Source: Arabidopsis thaliana (Eukaryota; Streptophyta; Magnoliopsida; Brassicales; Brassicaceae). From it: a stretch of 64,000 nt of DNA. The stretch's first letter is position 1. Each line of letters opens with the position of its first letter. The stretch covers positions 11,099,001 to 11,163,000 of the forward strand of contig NC_003075.7 in assembly GCF_000001735.4 (NCBI RefSeq). Reading direction: 5' to 3'. Both the position numbers and the translations under genes were made by a program. The notes beneath the pieces are model-generated. The model saw only the letters and a list, made by a program, of their open reading frames with translations, did no database searches and had not been told where the DNA came from. Positions 44,776-56,485 of the stretch are shown here, in pieces.

Positions 44776-47700
44776 GGACTACAAGCCAAAGTTTGTATTA
44801 GGTTTGCGTTTGATACAAACTCTACATTGATATAGAAGACTACTTTTTTCATAGAGATTGAAAACAGAGCAATCACAGGATTCAAGCCAAGAATAAGAAA
44901 ACTAGAAACGAAAGAAAACCAGTTGTGAAACTTGAACAAGGCAAACAGCAAGAGCAAAAGGTATTGCAAATTGGCCAATATGCTATATACACCATTCAAT
45001 ATTGTCTCACAAATATATTAAAGGTTCATCAGTATATTAAGGTTCTTGTGTTCACAAGGGACCACGAAATTAGGGTTTTTACGTTCAGAGCTATGAACTC
45101 AACTCGACGTAACGCTTAGAACCAACAATTGTAGGTCAAATTCTTAGTTTAATCATATCTCTTTACTTTGATAAGTCTAGTATCAGTTCCAAAGGAAAAC
45201 CTCGGCGGCTCGACGAAGTTTATCGGAGAGACAACGAGTGGATCTCTCTTCTAATGTTTTTAACGAGTGTCTTTGTTTATTTGTAGCTTTTTCCAAGGTC
45301 AAAGAAGCAATTGTACAGATTTTTTTGGATCAAACTGGTGATTTGAACGTGCTTGTGTAATGGGTCTTTAAAACTAAGTTAAGCCCAATAGAGACAATTA
45401 CAAACGAGTTCTTTGAAATCTGGGCACAACTGGTTTTGGACCTTTGGTTTGTAAGTACATAACTTTTTCTCAAGGACAAAATCCAAATCATAATTAACTT
45501 GCCGATAAAAACAATAATGACAAAATCTTCAAAGTTTGAACATATACATTGAAAGAAAGAATCTACAAGAAGATAGACATAAATCTTCTAAAAATGGTAA
45601 ATGGTAATAGGAAATTTGACAAATTAAAATTCGGATATATCTATAAAAATTTTCTTGTATTATATAATGAATAAAATAAACACTCAACAACGTTATCTAT
45701 TTGTCAACAATCAACATCACACAAAAGTTTTGGAGTGTTGTCCTATAAGAAAAGCTTTTGGAGAAAAGTAAAGGTACACACCATCACCATCAATTGTTGG
45801 AACTGAAGAAACCAGTCACTTTGGAACTAGATTTTACGGTCAGAATTTCACATCTCCATGTAATTTATATGTTCTTTTCGCTATTTCTGCACCACGGATG
45901 TATTTTTCTGTTGAGATCTACTAATTGAGGTTTTGAACTTTTGGATCGGTCAGGTATTTGGTGCAGATTGAGCTTTTTGTTTGATATATTTACGATCTTT
46001 CAATCGTCGTCGTCTCCTGCAATTTCCGTTGGTGAGTCCTATTTCTCTTATGTGTTTTTTTCCTTCTTTCTAGTATGTAGTTCTTCAGCATCTATACACT
46101 ATTTTGGAAAACATTTTAGAAAACAAAACAACACTTATTAGTGCTTTAATGCTTGCTTTTGCGTTCATCAATGATTCCATTGTTTCTTATCGCACCAATC
46201 GTCTTATTCAATATATGGAGCTGCTAGTTGAATTGAGGTCTAATATTTAATATATTTGTGTGTCTATAGGTTTAATAGATTTTAGTTTAGGCTGGTAGTT
46301 ACAACTTCAAATTATCGTTTACGCGCGAATCAAATATTGTTATTATATGTCATCACCGTTATGTTGAAACTATATCGATCGTTGTGTTCAAAAACTTTCT
46401 TTTTGGGCTTCGATTTCATATCTTATTAGAATGCTTGAATATCCCACATCGAAAATTGGGGTATTTATAAGCTCGTATATAAGGTGCTCTACCAAAATCT
46501 TGAATTAAATTATGTTAATTTAATTCAAGATTTTTAATCTATATCATTAGTACAATGATAAAGAAGCTTTTCAACCTCAAAACTCCAATGAATAAGAAAA
46601 ATAGAGAGATCTAACATTTTTATATAATAAAACATTACATATATAGTCATGAACAATGAATTTTGGAAAAAGCAAACCTTACAATACGATTACATAAACT
46701 TATATCTATGTGATTCACCAAATGATTACATCTAAAACCTAATCAGTAGTTGTAGTATTTTTCAAATTTATCTCAAAATTAGACCACAAAACCTTTCCTC
46801 AAATCTCTCCGTGTCATGCTCGCCTGTACAATCCACAGCCTTAAACAATATTGCAAGTTTCCCACCAAGAACTCGCCATTCAAGACAATTGAGTATTATC
46901 TTTAGTAGATCTTCAAAACCTTTAGTTAATTTCTAAACCCTAACTTTCATATCATGTTTATTTCATAAACTCTTTTTCGATGATCAAAACCAAGTGTACA
47001 ACATGTTGTCAATAACGCAACGAGCTAAATTTCTATTCACTATTCAACATGAAGTTCCCCTGCTGTATACCTTTCTTAGGATCATAAATAAGCTATTGTA
47101 CGATCTATTATGTAAATCTTCTAGTTCATCACAATATTATCGAACGTTATCTTTTACACGTTTTCATCACATGCCCAAAAATTCTCAATTTTGCTTCTCA
47201 AACCTTAACCCTTATCTAAAGAATCCATCTTATTACAACCTCGGATTAGATTGATATTTACAACATTAAACGCAACGCAACCATGTGACACACACATACT
47301 AGGAAAAATGTGACACTAATGATGCCTCCACCAAAAGCATGTATTTCTATTTGCTTATTACAATAATAGAAGATCCCCAACAAGGTCGAGAAAGGAAAGA
47401 AGGAAATAAAACCCAATTTGTCGTAATAAAAGTTAGATTCATTTTTGTAAGGCTTTTGATAGAGAGTGTTCCAATTTTCTTATTCATGACTGAATCTCAA
47501 TGCAAAATAAATAAGGTTTTTGGTCCGTTCAAGGAGTGAAGGTACTATGTTAAACTCTAGCAAAGCAATGAAACAACGAAAGTCCTAGAGACAAAATATA
47601 GTGAAGGGTAGTCACATCATGGAATGCAAGGAAACACTTTACCAGGATTTCGTCTGGCAGTGCACGAAAACAAAGATGATTACATCAGTCGGTTTCTTAA

Positions 47701-48105
47701 ATTTTGGTGAAGTATCTGCTGCATTTTTACTAACTACGAAAGATATATTCAATGAGTATGAGCTATGAAAGTAAGGGTGGCGGTAGAAGTTTATATAGTA
47801 ATTTAATTACTTTTACTAAATAGGTTTAAAAAAGCGTTAGATTGTGTATGACTATTAGCTACTAGTTTAATGCTTAAAATGGAAGGTTTACTATTCATGT
47901 GTTGTTTTTATGCTGGTCAAAGACTCCAGGGTATGCATGTTATAAATGTTAAAACCTTCTATTTGATAACATTAAGTTTTAGTAGGTATAGTACGCAACT
48001 GAACGGTTCTTTTAAACCTATTTTGAAAATTAACTAAACTTATGCCGCCATCTTTCTGTTGATAGTTCATACTCATATTAAATGTATCTTCCGTAGTCCG
48101 TAGAT
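44776..48105. other. 3.3-kb intergenic region
   Basis: The first few hundred bases are the TFIIE-alpha promoter. The rest is AT-rich with no convincing coding region; open frames at 45941-46141, 46994-47254 and 47339-47539 look like chance. A perfect hairpin lies at 46494-46534. Confidence 0.5.
46494..46534. repeat. Perfect 18-bp hairpin with 5-nt loop
   Basis: Arms 46494-46511 and 46517-46534 are exact reverse complements. About 50 bases upstream is a TCCCACATCG...TATTTATAAG...TATATAAGG stretch of the kind seen in plant LTRs, so this may be a small element remnant. Confidence 0.75.
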
Positions 48106-48423
48106 ATGGCAGATGTCGTAAATTTCCTACCAAAATTCAAGAAACTAACTAAAGTAAAGTTATCTTTGTTTCCTATATTTCTTTCTCTGTCAGATGGTAT
48201 CATGGCAAAATGTTTTGCTTATGTTCCAAGATGTGACCACGTTTCACTATATCTTGTTTCCAAGACTTTCCGTCATTTCATTGCTTCGTCAAAGCTTAAC
48301 ATATTAACTTCAGTCCTTGAACTGACATAAAACGTTATTTATGTGTCATTGAGATATGATCATGAAGACGATCCTAATTGGAATACTCTCAATCAAGAAT
48401 CTTACAAAATAAGATCTCTCTTA
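48106..48423 (+). pseudogene. F-box/kelch protein fragment
   Basis: The frame contains an F-box segment (SLSDGIMAKCFAYVPRCDHVSLYLVSKTFRHFI) as found in the large Arabidopsis F-box/kelch family, then a stop at 48328-48330. Beyond the stop the same frame gives YVSLRYDHEDDPNWNTL, like the spacer before the kelch repeats in these proteins. The kelch domain is absent. A dead fragment of a family known for rapid birth and loss. Confidence 0.65.
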
Positions 48424-49049
48424 TAACCACAAATTTGTTCCATATCCTTATATTTCTTCTCTTCCGTTTTAGGGGATCTTCTATAGTATTGTAAAAAGTC
48501 AAGAAATCTATGTTTTAGTGGATGTCTTAATGGTGAGCTGAGCTTGCCTTTAATGTGTTTGTTATCTATGTCGATTTCTTCATATTATGTGTGTGACATG
48601 CGACTGCGCTGCATTAGGTGTTGTAGATGGCAAAATCTATGTAATCAGAGAGTGCAATAAGACAAATATGTGTTAAATAAAAAAATTTAAATTTGAGGGA
48701 GTAAAGTATAAATAAAAACCTTCGACTCTAAAATAGAGTAGAAAATAAAGTTACTATATATATAAAGCAATTCTGCAGAAATTTCTATTTTAGAATCCAA
48801 TATAGAATAAGTTTAGAGAAGAATTTAGAGTTTTTACACTAAAATAGAGTAGGATCGAAGATGTCCTAAGGGCATCTCCAACCATACTATATGTTAGAGT
48901 AAAAATGCGAAATTCTTCTTAACCCTACTCTATAATTGATTATAAAATAGAGATTTTGCAGATTGACTCTATATAGAGCAACTCTATTCTCTATTTTATT
49001 TTTGAGACGACTAAACTACTTAATACGTGTTTGCCTAAAAATTAAAAAT
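48424..49049. other. Intergenic DNA with MITE-like terminus
   Basis: AT-rich. GGGCATCTCCAACC near 48889 resembles the terminal sequence of common plant MITEs (Harbinger-type), and repeated 'actctatttt/aaaatagag' blocks surround it. No gene. Confidence 0.4.
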
Positions 49050-50331
49050 TTTATGGCTACATTATGGTAAATCGATGGGGACACTAGTGTAAAACTAAAA
49101 ATCACGTTCACTGAAAAATTTAAAATTTATGGTGAAACAACGGCGAAACACTTTGTAAAACTGAAAATTCCAGTCATTTTCACTTGACAATTAGGATTTT
49201 GAGGGATGAAAAAAAAAATTAAAAAAATTAGAATTTTGTGGTGAAGCGAAGGTGACACTAGTGCGAAACTGAAAATCGCATTTACATTCATTTGAAACTA
49301 AAATTCGTTGGTGAAACGACGACGATACTAGTGAAAAAATCACAGTCATATATTATCATCTACTCGTGAAAAAAAAATCACATAACTTTTTCAATAGATT
49401 TGAAATCAAAAGCGTTGGTGATCCCGTTGTAGTATATCTCTTCGGATAAGATAATATATAGAGAACATAGATTCGATAATCGTTTGTTGTTCAATTTATA
49501 TTCTATACATGTAATCTTATTTTAAAAAATTGTTTAAATGGTAAAATCAAACTAACTAAGAAATAGTTGACGACATTGAAAAGTTACTGTTAGGAAAAAT
49601 ATCTGACCAACTCGACTATACCAAATATCGAAAAAAATTCTAGTATTAAATTGGTATTGGAAGTAATTTTCACTACAAATTAGAACGGAACACGTGGTAA
49701 CAGTCCAATTGGTATAGTCACATACCAATTTAATACTGGAGATTTTTTCGATATTTGGTATACTCCAGTTGGTCAGATATTTTTCCTAACAGTAACCTTT
49801 CAATGTCGTCAAACATTTCTTCGTTAGTTTGGTTTTACCATTTAAACAACTTTTCCAAATAAGATTACATGTATAGAATATAAATTGAACAACAAACGAT
49901 TATCGAATCTATGTTCTCTATATATTATCTTATCTAAAGAGATATATTACAACGGGATCACCAAAGCTTTTGATTTCATATCTATTGAAAAAGGTATGTG
50001 ATTTGTTTTTTCACGAGTAGATGATAATATATGACTGTGATTTTCTCTCTAGTATCGCCGACGTTTCACCAACAAATTTTAGTTTCAAATGAATGCAAAT
50101 GCGATTTTTAGTTTCGCACAAGTTTCATCTTCGTTTCACCACAAAATTCTAATTTTTTTATTTTTTTTTTCATCCCACAAAATTCTAATTGTCAAATGAA
50201 AATTGTTGGAATTTTCAGTTTTACAAAGTGTTTCGCCGTTGTTTCACCATAAATTTTAAAATTTTCAGTAAACATGATTTTTAGTTTTACGCTAATGTCA
50301 CCGTAGATTTACCATAATGTAGCCGTAAAAT
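49050..50331. repeat. Long inverted repeat (~610-bp arms)
   Basis: Arms 49050-49657 and 49722-50331 are imperfect reverse complements, by eye above 80% identical with few gaps, around a spacer of about 64 bases. Neither arm codes for protein. A transcript would fold into a long hairpin. The outer flanks resemble MITE ends, so it may be a foldback element or two copies inserted head to head. Confidence 0.85.
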
Positions 50332-51159
50332 TACGTACGTTGGAGTTATTAAACTGGAGAAGAGTTTAGAGTTTTCATTTCTAATCTATCGCTATCAAGT
50401 ATCAATATTCATTATTATTGAACCTACCCTCGTTTCCGTCTATATCCATGATTCCAATATCATCGTGGTAATCTTATTACGAAACAAGAAACCACAGTTT
50501 TAAAGAAAACGTCAATTTGGAAAATAAAATATCATGCATGTGGTCGTCCATCAACGTTACTCATACAACTGTTAACCAACAAATTATTAACTCCTATATA
50601 TGAATCGTCCTAGCACAACTTTAATATTGAGATACAAAATGCTTTTTACGTGATTACAAATCATCAGTGAAAACTCATGCTAAAATTGTTAAAGACGAAT
50701 TATTTGCAGGATTACTAATCAAACTAGCAATAATGTAAATTTAGGTTTAGATTTTTGTAACATTAAAATAAGCCCACATAACCGCCATACCTAATCAATA
50801 CTATTATACTAACAACAATATATAACCCTCTACCAATTGCTTAACATCAATCCAAAATAGTCCCACTTAATGATTCAGCTCCTACGACGACTGTGTAGGA
50901 CAAATGCCATTCAATTATCACATCCATCTAATATTATTTGGATCAAGACGTGTGATTCTATCTATCCACAAACTTTTCATATATCTACCAAAAATCTATA
51001 AATTGTTTTCACTTTCAATTTCTTATATCTTACTCCACAAACTAATTTAAAATTAGTAAATATTTTGTTCACTTCTGTCTAGTAGTAGATAATACTTCAC
51101 TCTTCAATCTTCCTACATAAAGTCAAACTTCATTTGTTGCAGAAAACAAAACAAAAAAT
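50332..51159. other. Promoter region of the BBE-like gene at 51160
   Basis: AT-rich, no gene. Short elements such as CACATCCATC and AAAGTCAAAC precede the ATG; I see no clear TATA box. Confidence 0.4.
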
Positions 51160-52758
51160 ATGAAATTCCAAAGCTTCTTTAGCTCTGTTCTGATCTTCTT
51201 CACTACTAGTACTTTACTTCTATCAATTCCTCATCCGGTTTCAGCTAACCGGTCTAATCAATCCAGTTTCCTCCAATGTCTATCTCTCCAGTTAAACGAC
51301 TCCAACATCGTCTCAAAAGTCATACACACACCAAACGACACTTCTTTCTCCTCAGTCTTAGCTTCATCAATACAAAATCAAAGATTCTCTGCTCCTGATG
51401 TACCTAAACCGGTTTTAATCCTAACTCCGGTTCAACCTTCTGATGTTCAATCAGCGGTTAAATGCGCACGCCGGTTCGGTATCCACATCAGAACCCGAAG
51501 CGGAGGACACGACTACGAAGGCCTCTCTTACGTTACACACAAACCCTTCGTAATCCTCGATTTAAGAAACCTCCGGTCTATCACAGTTGACGTCGATAAC
51601 CGGTCGGTTTGGGTCCAAACCGGAGCCACGATCGGTGAACTATATTACGAAATCGGTAAAAAGAATCGTACTTTAGCGTTTCCCGCCGGAGTTTGCCCCA
51701 CCGTCGGCGTCGGAGGACATTTTAGCGGCGGAGGATACGGTACTTTACTGAGAAAACACGGTTTAGCAGCTGATCACGTGATAGACGCACGTGTTGTCGA
51801 CGCAAGAGGAAGGATTCTTGAGAGACGAGAGATGGGTGAAGATTTCTTCTGGGCGATTCGTGGAGGTGGTGGATCAAGCTTTTGCGTTGTTCTTTCATGG
51901 AAGATCGGTTTAATCAATGTTCCATCAACAGTAACTGTCTTCAACGTCACGAAATTCTCAGAACAGAGTGCTTTAAAGATCATTCATCGTTGGCAATTCG
52001 TGGCTGATAAAGTCTCTGATGATTTATTCATAAGAGTTATGTTGCAGAGATACAAGAACATGGTTCGAGCTTCGTTTCCGGGTTTGTATCTTGGTTCGGT
52101 TAAGAATCTGTTGAAAATGGTAAACAAAGAATTTCCTGAATTGGGTTTGGAGGAAGATGATTGTACAGAGATGAGTTGGATTGAGTCAGTAATTTGGTTT
52201 GCTGAGTTAGGAGAAGAACCAATCAATGTTCTTACTAAACGTACACGAGCATCGTTGGCTTTCAAGGCTAAATCTGATTTTGTTCAAGAACCGATGCCTA
52301 AAACCGCGATTTCGAAGCTTTGGAGACGGTTGCAAGAACCGGAAGCAGAGCATGCTCAGCTAATTTTCACTCCATTTGGTGGTAAAATGAGTGAGATTGC
52401 AGATTACGAAACACCATTTCCGCATAGGAAGGGGAATATATATGAGATTCAGTACTTGAATTACTGGAGAGGAGACGTGAAAGAGAAGTATATGAGATGG
52501 GTGGAGAGAGTTTACGATGATATGAGTGAGTTTGTGGCGAAGTCTCCGAGAGGAGCTTATATAAATCTGAGAGATCTTGATTTGGGAATGTATGTTGGAG
52601 TTAAGAGGAGTAAGTACGAGGAAGGGAAGAGTTGGGGAGTGAAGTATTTTAAGAATAATTTTGAGAGATTGGTGAGAGTTAAGACAAGTGTTGATCCTTC
52701 TGATTTCTTCTGTGATGAACAGAGTATTCCTCCTTTTACGTTTGTTGAAGTTATTTGA
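51160..52758 (+). CDS. Berberine bridge enzyme-like flavoprotein (BBE-like 18)
   Basis: Intronless 532-aa protein. Signal peptide about 1-29, FAD-binding PCMH domain, C-terminal BBE domain (NLRDLDLG, FFCDEQSIPP). Bicovalent FAD ligands H117 (RSGGHDYEG) and C179 (GVCPTVG), 62 apart. Val after CPT predicts oxygen reactivity. It has Cys instead of the usual Gly in the (S/A)SFGV motif near residue 246 (SSFCVVLSW), which lies in the FAD-binding region and may alter cofactor packing. The middle of the substrate domain is shorter than in its neighbours. Length and place match At4g20820; substrate unknown. Confidence 0.87.
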   Translation: MKFQSFFSSVLIFFTTSTLLLSIPHPVSANRSNQSSFLQCLSLQLNDSNIVSKVIHTPNDTSFSSVLASSIQNQRFSAPDVPKPVLILTPVQPSDVQSAVKCARRFGIHIRTRSGGHDYEGLSYVTHKPFVILDLRNLRSITVDVDNRSVWVQTGATIGELYYEIGKKNRTLAFPAGVCPTVGVGGHFSGGGYGTLLRKHGLAADHVIDARVVDARGRILERREMGEDFFWAIRGGGGSSFCVVLSWKIGLINVPSTVTVFNVTKFSEQSALKIIHRWQFVADKVSDDLFIRVMLQRYKNMVRASFPGLYLGSVKNLLKMVNKEFPELGLEEDDCTEMSWIESVIWFAELGEEPINVLTKRTRASLAFKAKSDFVQEPMPKTAISKLWRRLQEPEAEHAQLIFTPFGGKMSEIADYETPFPHRKGNIYEIQYLNYWRGDVKEKYMRWVERVYDDMSEFVAKSPRGAYINLRDLDLGMYVGVKRSKYEEGKSWGVKYFKNNFERLVRVKTSVDPSDFFCDEQSIPPFTFVEVI

Positions 52759-55700
52759 AAGATTTGAAAAAATGAAAGAGGCGAGATTTTGTGCCTGTAA
52801 CAAAGAGATAGTAGTAGAGTGAAGTGTCTGTTTATATGTGATCTTGTCAAGTTTAGATGAAAATGAAGTTATTTTTGTAGTAGCAATAATAAGGAAAAGA
52901 ATGATATATTTTCCAAAGTGATTCTATTTCATTGTATTTTAATCCAAATACATTAACGTGTAGAACAAGAAATCCTTGGAAGGAATTTGCTAGAAAACTC
53001 TCAGAAGAACATAAGTTTTCTTCAAAAGAAAGTAGGTCTAGGTTATAAAAAAATGATTATGGAAGCAGTGTACACGGTGACTTGACCGGAAAGTTTTAAG
53101 AAACGTCCACCCTGTCTACTTAATCTGAGTGGACGTTTTGGTTGCGGAAGAAGCTTGTCCTAGCTCTAGGTCGAAAATATTAACCTGAGCACTTACTTCG
53201 CCAAGACTTTATGATTTCTTGCACGTAAAGTAAACTGATGGAAGCAACAACAGATATTGATGTGCTCATGCACTCATAGATGCTAATGAAGAAAAATATG
53301 CTAGTCGTTAATCTAACATTTGTTTATTATTTTTGATAATAAGCATTTGAATTTTAAGGATTAGTATGTGATTTAATCATTCGATCTCATCAGATAATTG
53401 TTATTACTTTTTTAAGGTCTAATAATTCCTAGTATGACTTATGAATCAGTGTTTGATTTTTTTTTTTTTTTTTTGCGTCTATTTGAACAAGTTGTAGTGT
53501 GATATAATCAAGGAATACAACAAATTATAATCATCTAGACATCCGATTATTCAAAACACGTATCACATAGTTCTCAGTTGAATTTTCAAAAGAGGCAATT
53601 GGTTATGTAACTTCGTATGTATTTTTCCAAATATCATCTCTCAAATCGTTTGTTTAACAATAGCTCTCTCTTAAGTTTTTCGAACTTCGGAACTTGAATA
53701 AACCATTTAACTTGTTTTTTTAATGACAATGTCCTCTGTCTACCGTTCATCGTGTAACAAAAATTTATCAGTGCATCTATGTAAGCAACAACAAAGCTTC
53801 TTAATTAGTATTATCGAAAATCTTATAAAAGTTACAATAATAATCAAATGTTATTCGACTTGTTTAACAATGTTTTTGTAAGAAAAAAGAAATGCATTTG
53901 CCTTCATATAGCGTTGATTAATACCAGTGTTGTTATCCTAATCCTAAAAAATAACATATAAATTTCCCTTCGCTTAAAAAAGAATCATGACAAGAAAAAT
54001 AACTACTTTTGATTTATAAGACAGGGAAAATTATCAACCAAAGGCTAAACTAATAACCTTTTGAAATGCATAAGAATTGTTACTTTTCTGCATAGAGAAG
54101 TAAAAGAAAATCGAAAAAAACATAATAATGAATTCGTGAACGCATGCTCACAACGTTTTTAAATGTAAGCCACACAAATACAACCCTTTCACTTTCAACT
54201 TTACAACAAAACATAATAAGAAAAATCACCTTTGTTGCTTTGTCATTATGAATCTTATAGTTTAATAACTTTATCATTTTTCTCTTAATATTCCAATTGA
54301 AATTTCTTAATTTTACAGGTTTTCAGGATTTATCTTTAGTCATTTTTTATCCTGAGCATTGCCCGCATGATCTGTAAATCCCAACATTTTATGTTGAAAA
54401 TTGCACTAAAATGGAATTGTATCGTGTAACAAAAAATTATGTACTTGTCTATTGGATCTTTTAAAAAATTCTTAACTTTTTTTACCCAAATAAGAAAACT
54501 GGGAAGTCAGAAACATCAAAGACGAAAATGAAATGATTGTACAAACCTACAATTTACAATGTAATCAAATTAATAGTCAATTTTTTTTTTTAATGAGAGT
54601 CATCTCTGATTTCGATTGTCCTTGCAAATTCTTAATTGATATTTCAAAATGTCTAGTCAATATTTTGTTCCATTCACATGAATTTATGTGAACATATATA
54701 GAGGATATATTTTTGCCCAAAAAAAAAATATATATATATACATAGAATGATCATAGAGACAAATTAAAAGACTATACTAATTATATTAAAAGAAATACTA
54801 ATTATATATTTTTTTAAAATATCTAAAAGCATTCTTTTTGAATCTTATTGCTGAGAATTTTTTCAATTGAAATTTCTTAATTTTATGGGATTTACGATTA
54901 CTCTTGCAATATCCTAAACAGTAAACACTGCCCATTAGTGTACTGTGTACATCCCTAATATTATAGACTCGTCAACAAAATATGCACCTTATCTAAGCAA
55001 CTATAGTTTTCCCGTCAAACAAAATAATAATAGTATATCGTTTTCTAACAATTAAAGCATTTATTTTATATATATGTCTATCGGGGCTATTTGAAGTCTT
55101 TAACATAAAAAGACTTTGCTCTCAACATGGGAAGACTTGAAAGTCAGCAGCATCAAAGATGGAAAATAAATGAGTGTACAAAACTTCAATATACCAAATG
55201 TATTTCGTATTAGTACTTGAAAAGTTGTAACGCGTCTCTCTGATTTTGATGGTTATTGAAAACAAAAAATTATATGGTCAAATGTGTCCATATTCATATG
55301 ATCATTTTTGTTGCGATAGAGCAATACACAGAGACGAATAAATCAAATACTGACTGTTATTCTGTTGACAAAATGGAAGGATCTTAGTGCAATTCTATTT
55401 GTCATCAGAAAGTGAAAAAGAAAGCGATCAAACAAAAAAGGTGCAGGAGATTGAATCGAAGCTTCGTTTATAAAACAATGTACATAGTTGTTTAAAGTCT
55501 TAAAGTTGGACTTTTCTTTTGCTCAGCCCCACAAACCCAATTGGATTATAATACCGACGCCGACCAATCAATGCTACGACCATTGACTTATAAAACATAC
55601 ATCGGACACACACAAAAAAAAACTACACTTTTTGTATCAGCAATCTTTTTAGTTATTTGTTTTCAGTTATATAAATCAATGTTTGTGTTTTCTAATAACA

Positions 55701-56421
55701 GTTATTAGTATGCTAGTGATGCATGGTTAAAAAAAAAAAAAGAAATTTCAAATATATATTTTAATTTGCATTATGTAAAATATTTTAAAAATAAGTCCCT
55801 AGTACCAATGGAGTGTTTTTGTTTAAGCTACAAGTGAATTATAATACGTAGTAATCTTGATTCAAATGGAAAGATTTACCATGTGGGTCTATACCAAAAC
55901 CGTGTCCTTTTTCATATGTATGAATCTCTAATAGTTGCTTCTTTTGACTAGAATAATTTGTAAAGTAACTCCTAATTCATAAATATTGAAGATTAGTCTG
56001 ATTTATTATTAATATGCAAATCTCTGATTAATAAGAAATAAATTATAATAGAAATATTGATGTGTACTGATCATCTTTTAATAAATGTTTGAGACTACAA
56101 ATACTATAATGAATCAAATGAACATAAATGTATAGATGAACTGAATAAAATTCCAGATACACCTTGAATTAAATATGTATTCATAGTATTTTTTTTTAAA
56201 ATGAAATCTGGATTTTAAATCCTTATTATTCAAAAAAATCTTCTCCTTTGATATTTTTGCTATAACAAATTAAAATAAAATCTGTAATCACTAATCATAT
56301 CCCTTAACTCCCTTTAATATCTTTTGTTGACCAAAACAAATATTTTTTTGTTATATGCAACGAATAAAAAAACATTGAAAGTACTTTCCAAAAACAAAAC
56401 ACGTCTTCTTCTCCCTGCGGT
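52759..56421. other. 3.7-kb intergenic region
   Basis: AT-rich DNA with simple repeats ((TA)n near 54727, poly(T) near 53459). A short GC-richer hairpin sits at 53101-53138. I recognise no gene, RNA or complete transposon. Confidence 0.5.
53101..53138. repeat. Short hairpin downstream of BBE-like 18
   Basis: AAACGTCCAC (53101-53110) pairs exactly with GTGGACGTTT (53129-53138) around an 18-base loop. Confidence 0.6.
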
Positions 56422-56429
56422 TATAAATA
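56422..56429 (+). promoter_or_regulatory. TATA box of the OGOX1-like gene
   Basis: TATAAATA 64 bases before the ATG at 56486. The following leader (ACACGGATAAGTACAAAGAACAG) is similar to that of the next gene. Confidence 0.65.
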
Positions 56430-56485
56430 GACACGGATAAGTACAAAGAACAGAGGAACACGAGACCCAAGAAAAAGATCTCAAA

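Noticed and set aside
44421-44999. 192-codon open frame on the minus strand
   Set aside because: It is intron 1, exon 2 and the start of intron 2 of the TFIIE-alpha gene read straight through; only the MVKLVAKTFYDNYTP...LDALTR part is coding.
45941-47539. Several short + strand frames (66-86 aa)
   Set aside because: Hydrophobic or AT-driven composition, no domain, and no plausible exon chain between them.
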